A stretch of 64,000 nt of DNA from Alphaproteobacteria bacterium (lineage in GTDB: Bacteria; Pseudomonadota; Alphaproteobacteria; GCA-2731375), in assembly GCA_030746295.1 (NCBI GenBank), contig JASLMY010000004.1, positions 5,903-69,902 of the forward strand, read 5' to 3'. The notes beneath the pieces are model-generated. The model was not told where the DNA came from and ran no database searches. It saw nothing but the letters and a program-made list of their open reading frames with translations. Positions 17,448 through 25,891 of this stretch are shown here, one piece after another. Position numbers and translations under genes: made by a program. The stretch's first letter is position 1. The number at the start of each line of letters is the position of its first letter.

Positions 17448-19949
17448 TCAGCTTTCGGGCGGCAGCGTCCCGTGCGTTGCCAGGCGGGCCTCGGCGACCT
17501 CGGTGATGGTCTGCTTCAGCTCCGGCTGACGGCTCAACAGGGCCTCGAAGTCCCGGACATAAAGCGTCAGGCAGCGACAGTACCCCAGCGCGACGACGTC
17601 GGCGGTGCGGCGCACGTCCTTGACGAGGGCAATCTCGCCGAAGAAGTCGCCGCTGCCGAGGCGGACCGGGGCCCCGGCGAGCGCCACCTCGACGGCACCG
17701 GAAGAGATGAAGTACATGGCGTCACCCGTCTCGCCCTCGTGCACCACACGCTCGCCGGGGAGCACCAGGCGTGGCTTCAAGAGCTTGGCGATCTCAGCCA
17801 GGCGGGCGGTGGGCAGGTCGGCGAAGAAGGGCACCTTGGCGACCAGCTCTTCGCGTGCCAGATGAAGGTCGAGCGCGGGGCGGTCTCGGAATTGGCTTTC
17901 GCGCCGTTGCAGGTCTTGGCGCAGGTCGTTGAAGACTTCGCGACTGACCGCCGCCTCGTCCAGCAGGTGGCGATAGTCCTGGTCTTCCAGGCGCAACGCC
18001 ACCCGTTCCAAGAGCCGGCGGCGAAGCGTCGTCGCGTATTCGGGATATTGCAGGCGAAGCGCATCCAGCGCCGTCGCCGTCGCATGCTGCCGCGCCCGCA
18101 GGACTTCCGCGACCTCTGCCTCGATACCACCGCCGAGAAGGCTGCCGATGATCTCTTCGCAGTAGTCCTGCAACTCGACCAAGACCGTCTCGGCCGCCAT
18201 CATCACCTCGAAGCGGTCCTCCAAGCGCTTGGCCAGCGGTCCTTGCAGGCGGTAGCGGCGGTGCAGATAGAGCGCCGCGCGCACGCTCAACGGGAAGCCC
18301 AACACTTTCGCCGCGGCGGCCCGGTAGCCTGCCGGGCCGCCCGCCTTGGCGCCGTCCAGGATCCGTTCCGCCTCCGCCAGCAGGATCCGCGTGATGCCGG
18401 GCGAGACGACGCCCTCGTCGAAATGCTGCAGATAGAGCCGGCGCTCGTGCCGGACCAGGGCCTCGAGCGCGATTCGGACCCGATCCGCGTCCGACAGCGC
18501 TTCGCCGGTCTCGATCTCCCGCCTTGCCGCCGCCAAGCGTGTCTCGTAATCGGCCGAGACCTGTCGCACCAAGGCCGGCTCGACCTGGTAGCTTGCCGCC
18601 ACCTTGTCGATGACCCGCTGGATATGGGAGAGCGTCAGCGCCAGGGCGCGGTTTCTGAGCGCCTGCTCGGCCGGATCCAGCTCGTCGAGGTGAAAGAGCC
18701 CGAGAAGCGGCCGGATCGTCGTCGCCTGGACGAAGAGGGTGAAGAGCACGAAGCCCGTCACCAACAGCACCACCAGGCGGCGCAGTTCGTCGTCGAAGCC
18801 GGCGCTCTCCATGACGATGAGGGCCAGCGCCAGCGAGACCGCGCCCCTGAGGCCGCCCCAGAGCATGACCCAGCGATAGGCCTGCTCGATCGGGCTGGCC
18901 CAGCCAAGGCGGCTCAAGGCCGGCAGCAGGGCAAAGATGATCAAAGCGCGGGCGGCGACGGCGGCGGCGATCAGGATCGCCAGCAAACCCAGCTCGTCGA
19001 CGCCGATGTCTAGCAGCAGGTGCGGCACCAGCAAGCCGACCAGGACGAAGATCAGCGAATTCGCCCAGAAGGCGAGGTGCTCCCAGATCTCTTCCAAGAG
19101 GCGCCAGGCCGACGGCGACAGCTGCGTGCGCCCGTAGGTGCCGACGACCAGGGCCGCCGTCACCACGGCCATCACGCCGGAGACGTGGAGATAGTGCTCG
19201 GCCAGGATGAAGACCAGATAGGCGAGGCAGATGGTCAGTGTGACCTCGACCACGGGCACGTTCCGCAAGCGTCCGATCAGCGCACAGACTGCCATCGAGG
19301 CGAGGAAGCCGACCACCGAGCCGCCGCAGAAGACGACCAGAAATCGGCCCGCCCCGGCCACCACGCCGCTCTCGCCACTGCCGACGATCATCGCCGACAG
19401 CAAGGTGAAGAGGACGATCGCGGTGGCGTCGTTGAATAGGCTCTCGCCCTCGACCAGGATCGTCAGGCGGCGTGGTGCGCCGAGGTCGCGAAAGAGCGCC
19501 ACCACCGCCACCGGGTCGGTGGCCGAGACGATGGCGCCCAACAGCAGGCAGGCGACGAGGGCGACGTCGGCAGCGAGCCAGATCGCGCCGGCGATGGCGA
19601 AGGCCGAGATCAGCAGGCCGACGATCGCCAGGGCCAGTATCGGCGCCAGGTCCTCTAGCAGGCGGTGGACGTTGATCGACAGGGCCGATTCGAAGATCAG
19701 CGTCGGCAGGAAGATGTAGAAGAGCGCTTCCGCCGTCAGGTCCAGGCGGTCGATCGCGTGCAGCACGTCGCCCGCCAGCCACCAGCGTTCCGGCGCTCCC
19801 AGCACCAGCACCAGGCCGCCGAGGACGACGCCGACCGCGGCCAGCATCACCGTGTAGGGAATATTGTAGCGGTTGGCGACGGGCAACAGGACGCTGACGC
19901 CGGCCAGCAGCGTCATCATGCCCAGAACGGTGAGCGCGATCTCACCCAT
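17448..19949 (-). CDS. CPA1-family Na+/H+ antiporter fused to a cyclic-nucleotide-binding domain
   Basis: An 833-aa inner-membrane cation/proton antiporter of the NhaP/NHE class. It has about 12-13 transmembrane helices in residues 1-420 with the ion-site motifs ATDPVAVV (about 144) and GESLFNDATAIVLF (about 165-178). A long helical cytosolic region (about 450-690) follows, then a C-terminal cNMP-binding fold (about 705-820) with GDFFGEIALVKDVRRTAD, which keeps the Glu and Arg of the phosphate-binding cassette. Start ATG 19949 has GGGAG nine bases upstream; the longer open frame upstream is antisense to the quinone reductase. It converges on the DUF1538-PII operon with a 27-base gap. Gating by cAMP/cGMP or voltage is known for similar architectures and is inferred here. 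Confidence 0.92.
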   Translation of the reverse strand: MGEIALTVLGMMTLLAGVSVLLPVANRYNIPYTVMLAAVGVVLGGLVLVLGAPERWWLAGDVLHAIDRLDLTAEALFYIFLPTLIFESALSINVHRLLEDLAPILALAIVGLLISAFAIAGAIWLAADVALVACLLLGAIVSATDPVAVVALFRDLGAPRRLTILVEGESLFNDATAIVLFTLLSAMIVGSGESGVVAGAGRFLVVFCGGSVVGFLASMAVCALIGRLRNVPVVEVTLTICLAYLVFILAEHYLHVSGVMAVVTAALVVGTYGRTQLSPSAWRLLEEIWEHLAFWANSLIFVLVGLLVPHLLLDIGVDELGLLAILIAAAVAARALIIFALLPALSRLGWASPIEQAYRWVMLWGGLRGAVSLALALIVMESAGFDDELRRLVVLLVTGFVLFTLFVQATTIRPLLGLFHLDELDPAEQALRNRALALTLSHIQRVIDKVAASYQVEPALVRQVSADYETRLAAARREIETGEALSDADRVRIALEALVRHERRLYLQHFDEGVVSPGITRILLAEAERILDGAKAGGPAGYRAAAAKVLGFPLSVRAALYLHRRYRLQGPLAKRLEDRFEVMMAAETVLVELQDYCEEIIGSLLGGGIEAEVAEVLRARQHATATALDALRLQYPEYATTLRRRLLERVALRLEDQDYRHLLDEAAVSREVFNDLRQDLQRRESQFRDRPALDLHLAREELVAKVPFFADLPTARLAEIAKLLKPRLVLPGERVVHEGETGDAMYFISSGAVEVALAGAPVRLGSGDFFGEIALVKDVRRTADVVALGYCRCLTLYVRDFEALLSRQPELKQTITEVAEARLATHGTLPPES

Positions 19950-20129
19950 TGCCGACGTCTCCCGCTCTCGCGACCGCCCTTGATGCGGCTTCGCCTCGTC
20001 GCATACTGGCGCGCGCCGGGCCGCTTGGTATTGCGCTCGGTCAATGGCGCCGATGGTGGGGCTTGTCCGGGCCCGGCGCCGGCACCTATGTTGCCGACGA
20101 CAAGAGGGGGAGCCTCGGGGACGGCGTCG

Positions 20130-21158
20130 ATGCGCGGTGTGTTGGTCAAGCAATGGACGGAGTTCGACAAGCTGGCGCTCGAGGAGTGCCCGCCGCCGGC
20201 GCTCGGGCCCGGCCAGGTCCGGATCAAGACCCAGGCCGCCGGCGTCAGCTTCGCCACCAGCCTGATGGTCCAGGGCCGCTACCAGCGCCGCCCGCCGCTG
20301 CCCTTCGTGCCCGGGACCGAGGTCGCCGGCATCGTCACCGAGACGGCCGCCGACGTCGAGCGCATCAAGGTCGGCGACCGGGTTGCCGCGATCGTCGATT
20401 GGGGCGGCCTGGCGGAAGAGGCGACGGCTGGTGCCATCAGTACCTTCCCGCTGCCCGACGACCTGGAATTCCACCGCGCCATCTGCTTCACCAATTCCTA
20501 CTCGACCTCCTACGCCGCCCTGATCTGGCCCCATCTCCTGGCCTTGGCCGCGGGCCAGACGCTCTTGGTCCATGCCGGTGCCAGCGGCGTCGGCATCGCC
20601 GCTATCGAGATTGCCAAGATCCTAGGCGCGAGGGTGCTGGCGACGGCCGGCTCGCCGGAGAAGCTGGCGGTCGCCCGGGCACAGGGTGCCGACCACGTCA
20701 TCGACTACCGTGACGGCTTCCGCGAGCCGGTGTTGGATCTGACCGACGGCCGCGGCACCGACGTGATCTATGACCCGGTCGGCGGCGCCGTCTTCGATGA
20801 GTCGCTGCGGTGCATCGCGCCGGAAGGCCGGATCATGCCGGTCGGTTTCGCCGGCGGCACCATTCAGCAGATCCCGGCCAATATCCTGCTGGTCAAGAAC
20901 ATTACCGTCTGCGGCCTGAATATGAGCTACTACTTCGGTTGGAGCCCGGACGACGTGCGCCACGAATATGCCGCCCGCATCGAGCAAGCGTTGCGCCAAC
21001 TCTTCGCCTGGTTCGAGGAGGGGCGGCTGAACCCCCGGGTCTCGCACATTTTCCGCCTCGACGATTTTCAACAGGCCATGGCCACGGTCCTGGGCCGTCG
21101 GGCGCTCGGCCGCGTCGCCATCGTGATGGACGACGAGGCCCGCCGGCTCGGCAAGTGA
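20130..21158 (+). CDS. NADPH:quinone oxidoreductase-type zinc-independent alcohol dehydrogenase homologue
   Basis: A 342-aa medium-chain dehydrogenase/reductase. It has a GroES-like N-terminal domain (VPGTEVAGIV, then GDRVAAIV) and a Rossmann NADPH domain starting LLVHAGASGVGIAAIEIAKILGA (about 150-172), followed by GADHVIDY and the V(V)xDPVGG-like YDPVGGAVFDESL. Zinc-binding Cys residues are absent, as in quinone reductases. The start at ATG 20130 is chosen from the conserved MRGVLVKQW N-terminus; the upstream open frame is antisense to the antiporter gene. It reduces quinones or enones with NADPH; the true substrate is unknown. It is divergent from the antiporter gene with about 180 bases between. 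Confidence 0.9.
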   Translation: MRGVLVKQWTEFDKLALEECPPPALGPGQVRIKTQAAGVSFATSLMVQGRYQRRPPLPFVPGTEVAGIVTETAADVERIKVGDRVAAIVDWGGLAEEATAGAISTFPLPDDLEFHRAICFTNSYSTSYAALIWPHLLALAAGQTLLVHAGASGVGIAAIEIAKILGARVLATAGSPEKLAVARAQGADHVIDYRDGFREPVLDLTDGRGTDVIYDPVGGAVFDESLRCIAPEGRIMPVGFAGGTIQQIPANILLVKNITVCGLNMSYYFGWSPDDVRHEYAARIEQALRQLFAWFEEGRLNPRVSHIFRLDDFQQAMATVLGRRALGRVAIVMDDEARRLGK

Positions 21159-21240
21159 CGGTGTCGGCCGTCTTGTCCAACCGACGCGCCGGGGCCATCA
21201 TCGGTCTCCTTCAAAGCCTTGACAGGGAGCTTGCGCGCCG

Positions 21241-21591
21241 ATGCGGATACACAATCTCTACACCGACGAGGACGGCGAGAGCCACTTCCGCGACATCGAG
21301 GTGGAATGGGTCGAGGAAAGTCACGCAGGAAAGCTGTCGCAACGCTTTCCGGCCACCGGCATCATCTTTCGCCAGGTCCCGTCGAGCTACGATCTCGACT
21401 GGCATCCGGCGCCCAGGCGCCAGTACATCATCAATCTCGATGCCGGTGCCGAGCTGACCGCGAGCGACGGCGAGGTTCGGGTGATCGCCGCCGGTGAGGT
21501 GATCCTGGTCGAGGACACCACCGGCAAGGGCCATCTCTCGAAGGCGGTCGACGGCCAGGTCCGCCATTGCATCTTCGTGCCTATCGATTGA
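21241..21591 (+). CDS. Small cupin-like protein
   Basis: A 116-aa single-domain beta-barrel protein. The order of strands (FRQVPSSYDLDWHPAPRRQYIINLDAGAEL, then EVRVIAAGEVILVEDTTGKGH, and HCIFVPID) matches compact cupins, with a His at the WHPAPRRQY step and another in GKGH at about 97-99 as possible metal ligands. AGGGAG lies upstream of the ATG. It is flanked by a quinone reductase and an LLM flavin enzyme on the same strand. Function unknown; it may be a small isomerase or a sensor-type cupin. Confidence 0.75.
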   Translation: MRIHNLYTDEDGESHFRDIEVEWVEESHAGKLSQRFPATGIIFRQVPSSYDLDWHPAPRRQYIINLDAGAELTASDGEVRVIAAGEVILVEDTTGKGHLSKAVDGQVRHCIFVPID

Positions 21592-21697
21592 GCCCGGGCG
21601 CGGCCGCTTGCGGCGGCGGGCCGTCTAAAGGAAAATCGAGGAAATGACCGGCCGGCGCCGTCGGGGCGCGGGCGACAGCGAGGAAGAGGATCGAGCC

Positions 21698-22846
21698 ATG
21701 AAAGTCGGCGTCGCGCTCAATATGCTGCAAAAGGAGGGCCGCTCGGACGCCTCGGTGGTGGCGGAGCATCTGGCGCTCGGTGATCTGGCCGAACCGCTCG
21801 GCTTCGATTCCCTCTGGGCGTTGGAGCATCACTTCACCGGCTACGCGATGTCGCCCGAGCCGACCCAGACCTTGGCCTACTATGCCGGGCGCACCAAGCG
21901 GCTGACGCTCGGCACCGCGGTCATCGTGCTGCCCTGGCACAACCCGATCCGGGTCGCTGAGCATATCGCGCTTCTCGACATCATGTGCGGCGGGCGCTGC
22001 ATCTTCGGCTTCGGCCGGGGTGCCGCCAGCGCCGAGTACGAGGGCTTCGGCATTCCCATGGGCGAGGCCCGGCCGCGCTTCGCCGAGGCGGCCGAGATCG
22101 TCGTCAAGGCGCTCGCCAACGAGGTTTTCGAGCACGACGGCGAGCACTACCAGATCCCGCCGACCTCGATCCGGCCGCGGCCGGTCTCGCACCCCGAGCG
22201 GCGCTTCTATGCCTCTTCGGTCAGCCCGGAATCGGCAGAGATCATGGCCAAGATGGGCTTCGGCATGCTGGTCATCATGCAGAACGAATGGAAGAAGGCG
22301 GCCGAGGACATCCATCGTTTCCGTGAGATCACCGAAGGCGTCGGCCACACCCCCAGGCCACCCATCATCCTGACCAACGTCTCCTGTGCCGAAAGCCGCG
22401 ACGAGGCGCAAGAGCGGGCGATGCGATACCTCGGCGCCAAGTGGGATTCGATCGACGCCCACTACCACTTCTCCGACGGCCACCTGGCGACCGTCAAGGG
22501 CTACGAATCCTACGGCAAGATGGCCAAGACCTATTCGAAGATGAAGGACCCGGAGTTCCGCCAGAAGGCGACCGGCTTCTACGTCTCGATCCAGGTCGTC
22601 GGCACGCCCGACGACTGCTTGGAGCAGTTGGCCGAGCTGCAGCGGCTGACCGGCCTCGACCACCTGGTCACCGAGTTCGCCTTCGGCGGCATGCCGCACG
22701 AGCAGGCGGAGATGAACATGCGCCTTTTCGCCGAGCGGGTGATGCCGGTGTTGCAGCGCGACCGCGCCTTCGCCGACGTCGACACCGCTCGCTTCGACGC
22801 CGCCGCCCCCGCAGAGCCGCACGAGGACGTCTTCGCCCCCGCCTGA
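21698..22846 (+). CDS. LLM-class flavin-dependent oxidoreductase
   Basis: A 382-aa luciferase-like TIM-barrel enzyme. It shows the typical EPLGFDSLWALEHHF start (about 32-46), TKRLTLGTAVIVLPWHNPIRVAEHIALLD (about 66-95), GGRCIFGFGRGAASAEYEGF, and a C-terminal helix with RLFAERVMPVL. It is a monooxygenase or reductase using FMN or F420; in alphaproteobacteria, FMN is more likely. ATG 21698 follows GAGGAAGAGGA; the 18-codon upstream extension is charged low-complexity and was left out. It lies next to an HxlR-type repressor on the opposite strand, only 11 bases from it end to end. Confidence 0.88.
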   Translation: MKVGVALNMLQKEGRSDASVVAEHLALGDLAEPLGFDSLWALEHHFTGYAMSPEPTQTLAYYAGRTKRLTLGTAVIVLPWHNPIRVAEHIALLDIMCGGRCIFGFGRGAASAEYEGFGIPMGEARPRFAEAAEIVVKALANEVFEHDGEHYQIPPTSIRPRPVSHPERRFYASSVSPESAEIMAKMGFGMLVIMQNEWKKAAEDIHRFREITEGVGHTPRPPIILTNVSCAESRDEAQERAMRYLGAKWDSIDAHYHFSDGHLATVKGYESYGKMAKTYSKMKDPEFRQKATGFYVSIQVVGTPDDCLEQLAELQRLTGLDHLVTEFAFGGMPHEQAEMNMRLFAERVMPVLQRDRAFADVDTARFDAAAPAEPHEDVFAPA

Positions 22847-22857
22847 AGCGATCGCCG

Positions 22858-23247
22858 TCAGCGCCTTGGCTCGCCTTTCGCCGGCCGGGCCGCCATGAAG
22901 CTTTCGGGCGGCACCCAGGTGTCGGGCAGGTGAGCGTTGGCCCAGCGGCAAATCTCCTGCAGCACCGGCAGCAAGGCTTCGCCCTTGTCGGTCAGCAAGT
23001 AGTCGTAGCGTCGCGAGGTCGGCCCACGGGGGCGCCTCTCGACGATGCCGGCATGCTCCAGGCGGACCAGCCGGTCGCTCAGGATGTTGGTGGTGATCCG
23101 CTCCGGCGATTGCAGGAACTCGCCGAAGCGCTTCTTACCGGTCAGCATGTCCCGCACGACGACGAGCGACCACCTGTCGCCGAAGAGCTCGAGCCCGCTG
23201 GCGATTGGACAGTCGGATCGATGGGGCCGCGTCAGTGTCGAGACCAT
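22858..23247 (-). CDS. HxlR-family transcriptional regulator
   Basis: A 129-aa winged-helix DNA-binding protein. It has an N-terminal Cys-Pro-Ile (residues 13-15) as in redox- or aldehyde-responsive HxlR members, FGDRWSLVVVRDMLTGKKRFGEF (about 22-44), ITTNILSDRLVRLEHAGIVERR (recognition helix and wing, about 51-72), and YLLTDKGEALLPVL. It is a dimeric repressor or activator that commonly controls a neighbouring detoxification gene. Its promoter faces the repeat-rich gap at 23248-24034, so candidate operators lie there. Confidence 0.9.
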   Translation of the reverse strand: MVSTLTRPHRSDCPIASGLELFGDRWSLVVVRDMLTGKKRFGEFLQSPERITTNILSDRLVRLEHAGIVERRPRGPTSRRYDYLLTDKGEALLPVLQEICRWANAHLPDTWVPPESFMAARPAKGEPRR

Positions 23248-23726
23248 GACACACCGTTGCTTGTGAATCGCAAGTTTAGACTATCCGAGCCGGCCGGGGC
23301 CACCAATGCATTCCGAAGCGGCATCCGGGCCAAGGGGCTCGGCGCCGTCGGCCCGCGGTCCCCGGCCCACGTCGACCGCGCTCGCCGCGCCGGGCCGCAC
23401 TGTCGCCACGCCGCCGCTATCACCTCTGTCGTGCATGCGAAATCTTCCTGCGACTTGCGACGTTTCACCGCCTCGCCGCCGTTCGGTGCGCCGCAATGCG
23501 GTGCCCGCTATCACCGAGCACCCCCTCCGGGCGCCGACAACGCCGCCGACTGAGCAGCGCCGCCGACCCCAACTATGCCCGCAGCCGCCACGGCGCCGGT
23601 GAAGCCGGCAGCGCTGCCGGCAGCATGTAAACCCGTAGCCGTCGCCCCTCCGGTGCGGCCACCAATGCTGTCAGTGCCGACACTGCACACGGTTCCAGCC
23701 GCGGCAGCAATTCCGGCAACTCCACC

Positions 23727-23816
23727 AACGCCGACGACTCCAACAACGCCGACGACTCCAATAACGCCGACGACTCCAATAACGCCGACGGCTCCAATAA
23801 CGCCGACGACTCCAAG
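23727..23816. repeat. 18-bp minisatellite, five units
   Basis: There are five consecutive copies of an 18-bp unit (aacgccgacgactccaac/t), differing only at the last base of a unit and one A-to-G change in the fourth copy. Read on the plus strand in one frame it would encode Asn-Ala-Asp-Asp-Ser-Asn repeats, but that frame has no start codon after the TAA at 23628-23630. Near-identity of the units points to recent slippage or amplification. Confidence 0.85.
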
Positions 23817-23827
23817 ATCTGTGCTTC

Positions 23828-23866
23828 AGTATAACGTTACTTGCAACTTGCAAGTAACGTTATACT
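23828..23866. repeat. 39-bp perfect palindrome
   Basis: The 19-bp arms (agtataacgttacttgcaa and its exact complement) flank a single central C at 23847. There is no T-run after it, and it follows no coding gene, so it is not an ordinary terminator. It could be a regulator operator, a replication or recombination hairpin, or the footprint of a mobile hairpin element. Its A+T content (about two thirds) is far from the local background. Confidence 0.9.
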
Positions 23867-23879
23867 GTGTATCATAGGG

Positions 23880-23900
23880 CTTCACGCTTCACGCTTCACC
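23880..23900. repeat. Triple heptamer repeat
   Basis: Three adjacent copies of cttcac followed by g, g and c, starting 14 bases after the palindrome. The complementary core gtgaag reappears in the 22-nt direct repeats at 23930-23976, so the two sets are related in inverted orientation. Confidence 0.6.
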
Positions 23901-23929
23901 GGTCGATCGGGCGCTGAGGCTTGTGTAGC

Positions 23930-23976
23930 TAGCGTGTGAAGTGACCGGATTATGTAGCGTGCGAAGTGGCCGGTTC
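23930..23976. repeat. Pair of imperfect 22-nt direct repeats
   Basis: The copies at 23930-23951 (tagcgtgtgaagtgaccgga then tt) and 23955-23976 (tagcgtgcgaagtggccggt then tc) match at 18 of 22 positions with a 25-nt period. Multiple short terminal repeats like this are seen at the ends of some insertion sequences such as the IS21 group, but no transposase is present, so a relict mobile-element end is only a guess. Confidence 0.5.
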
Positions 23977-24034
23977 TGGAATGACTCCAAGAATCAGGTC
24001 TTTTGGGGACGGTAGATGAGCCAGGGAGGAAAGT

Positions 24035-24460
24035 ATGAGCGATGCATTCGAAGGGCGCTGTCTTTGCGGCTCGGTCAGCTATGAATGCCGGGCGGCACCG
24101 GTCGTGACCGGGCACTGTCATTGCGTCGATTGCCGCAAATCGAGCGGCACCGGGCATGGCTCGCACATGGGCGTGCCCAAGGCGGCGGTGGCGGTGACCG
24201 GTCCGGTCACGGTCTACGACGCGCCGGCCGACAGTGGCAACATCGTCAGCCGCGCCTTCTGCCCGACCTGCGGCGGCCCGGTCTACTCGTTGAACAGCGG
24301 CATGCCGGAGATGATCTTCCTCCGCGCCTCCAGCCTCGACGACCCGGAGGTCTTCAAGCCGCAATTCGTTGTCTATACCAGCCGGGCGGCCTCCTGGGAC
24401 CATGTCGATCCGTCGATTCCGAGCTTCGCCACCATGCCGCCGCCCGAAGCGATGCCCTGA
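24035..24460 (+). CDS. GFA/CENP-V-domain protein
   Basis: A 141-aa zinc-binding protein of the glutathione-dependent formaldehyde-activating (GFA)/CENP-V fold. The zinc Cys sets are present: CLCG (about 9-12), CHCVDCRKSSG (about 29-39) and CPTCGGPVY (about 77-85). A strong AGGGAGG lies upstream of the ATG. The name is historical; most family members have no proven formaldehyde role, and glutathione or other thiol adducts are candidate ligands. It is a single-gene unit convergent with the efflux pump. Confidence 0.92.
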   Translation: MSDAFEGRCLCGSVSYECRAAPVVTGHCHCVDCRKSSGTGHGSHMGVPKAAVAVTGPVTVYDAPADSGNIVSRAFCPTCGGPVYSLNSGMPEMIFLRASSLDDPEVFKPQFVVYTSRAASWDHVDPSIPSFATMPPPEAMP

Positions 24461-24484
24461 GCCCGAGCCCGAGCACGCGTGCCC

Positions 24485-25726
24485 TCACCCGGGGGCTTCC
24501 GGCAGGACCGCCGGCTCGCGGACGAGCAGACATCGGGCCAAGAAGGCGACCGCGCCGCAGGCGGCGATCACGGCCGCCATCGGCACCGGCGTGCCGTCGT
24601 GGAGTTGACCGACGAGAGCGCCGGTGACGGCACCGAGGCCGAAATGTGCCATACCGAAAAGGGCCGCGACGGTGCCGGCGGTGCTGGGGAAGAAATCCAG
24701 GACCCGGGCCATGGCGTTGGCCGCGATCAGGTTCAAAGCACCGAGATAGAAGAAGAGTGGCAGGACGATGCCCGTGAGGCCGGCGACGCCCGTCAGCGCC
24801 GCCGCCAGCAGCGCCAGCCCGGCCGCCGCCACCATCGAAGTGCCGAGGCCGAGCATCCGGAGCCGGCCAACGCGGCTGACGAGGCGGCTGTTGGCAAAGG
24901 CGCCAGCCATGATGGCGGCGATGTTGAGGCCGAAGAGGAAGCTGTAATACTGGGGCGGGACGCCGAAATACTCGATATAGACGAAGGGCGTGCCGGAGAT
25001 GTAGGCGAACATGCCGGCAAAGGCGGCGCCGCTGGCCACCAGGCAGCCGAGCGCGCGGCGGTGACCCAGGACCGAGAGGTAGGCCACGCCCATGTCGAGC
25101 GGCGAGAGCCCGAGGCGCTTTGCCGGCGGGTTGGTCTCGGGCACGGCGAGGGCGACGGCGGCGAGGCAGACGACGCCATAGGCCGCCAGGACGGCGAAGA
25201 TCGCCCGCCAGCCGAGCCAGATCAGGATCTGGCCGCCGACGAGCGGAGCTGCCAACGGCGCCAATCCCATCACCAGCGTCAAGACCGACAGCAAGGCCGC
25301 GGCTTGGTCGCCGCTGGCGACGTCGCCGACAATGGCTCGGCTGATCACCGAGGCCGCCGAGGCGCCGAGCGCTTGCAGCCCCCTGAACCAGATCAGCTGC
25401 TCGATATCGGCCGCCAGGGCCGCGGCCAGGCTGGTGGCGACATAGATGGCGATGCCGATGAAGAGCAGCGGCCGCCGCCCGAAGCGGTCCGACAGCGGCC
25501 CGTAGAGCATCTGACCCACTGCCGCACCGATGAAGAAGAGGCTGAGGCTGAGCTGCACTTGGCCCGCATCGGCACCGAGGTCGGCGCCGATCGTCGGCAG
25601 CGCCGGCAGATACATGTCGATCGACATCGGCCCGAAGGCGGCGAGGCCGCCCAGGATCGCGATCAACAGGGGCGCCGGCCGGGCGCCGCCTTCGGCCGCC
25701 GGCCGGTGGGACTTGGAATCGGTCAT
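24485..25726 (-). CDS. Bcr/CflA-family MFS multidrug efflux transporter
   Basis: A 413-aa major-facilitator transporter with 12 transmembrane helices. The first helix ends in FGPMSIDMYLPALP, characteristic of Bcr/CflA proteins. The loop 2-3 motif GPLSDRFGRRPLL (about 72-84) is intact, and motif C-like LAPLAAPLVGGQIL lies in TM5, as in drug/H+ antiporters. I chose ATG 25726; a GTG eight codons earlier is possible, but its purine-rich stretch lies too close. Likely exports small toxic compounds (bicyclomycin-type drugs, sulfonamides or cysteine in relatives) using the proton gradient. Confidence 0.9.
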   Translation of the reverse strand: MTDSKSHRPAAEGGARPAPLLIAILGGLAAFGPMSIDMYLPALPTIGADLGADAGQVQLSLSLFFIGAAVGQMLYGPLSDRFGRRPLLFIGIAIYVATSLAAALAADIEQLIWFRGLQALGASAASVISRAIVGDVASGDQAAALLSVLTLVMGLAPLAAPLVGGQILIWLGWRAIFAVLAAYGVVCLAAVALAVPETNPPAKRLGLSPLDMGVAYLSVLGHRRALGCLVASGAAFAGMFAYISGTPFVYIEYFGVPPQYYSFLFGLNIAAIMAGAFANSRLVSRVGRLRMLGLGTSMVAAAGLALLAAALTGVAGLTGIVLPLFFYLGALNLIAANAMARVLDFFPSTAGTVAALFGMAHFGLGAVTGALVGQLHDGTPVPMAAVIAACGAVAFLARCLLVREPAVLPEAPG

Positions 25727-25891
25727 GACGGCCGTCGCGTTTCCCTGCACCTCTCCGCGGTCGCCCGTCTAGCGCAGATCGACCGGCAAACCAATGGCCC
25801 CCGTGCAACCGAGCGCCGCAGTTGGCACGATCCGGCCGACACCTGCTATGAAGAGCGAGGCGCGACGCGGCGGCACGGGAGGGCAGGGGCG

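Larger units (their letters stand above)
23248..24034. other. Repeat-rich intergenic region with no supported gene
   Basis: This is a 787-base gap. The left part (23248-23570) is ordinary GC-rich sequence. From 23727 there are five 18-bp tandem units, then a 39-bp perfect palindrome at 23828-23866, a triple heptamer at 23880-23900 and a pair of 22-nt direct repeats at 23930-23976. The section 23820-23880 is clearly AT-richer than its surroundings. Frames across the tandem repeats are open on both strands because the unit length is a multiple of three; they are not taken as genes. Confidence 0.7.

Noticed and set aside
23573..23877. Open frames on both strands across the minisatellite (Thr-Pro repeats on plus, Ser-Ala-Leu-Leu-Glu repeats on minus)
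   Set aside because: The 18-bp unit keeps all frames open regardless of coding; no ribosome site, no family, and the frames end inside the palindrome region.
23727..23976. CRISPR array
   Set aside because: Repeats are directly adjacent without unique spacers of constant length, and no cas gene is nearby.
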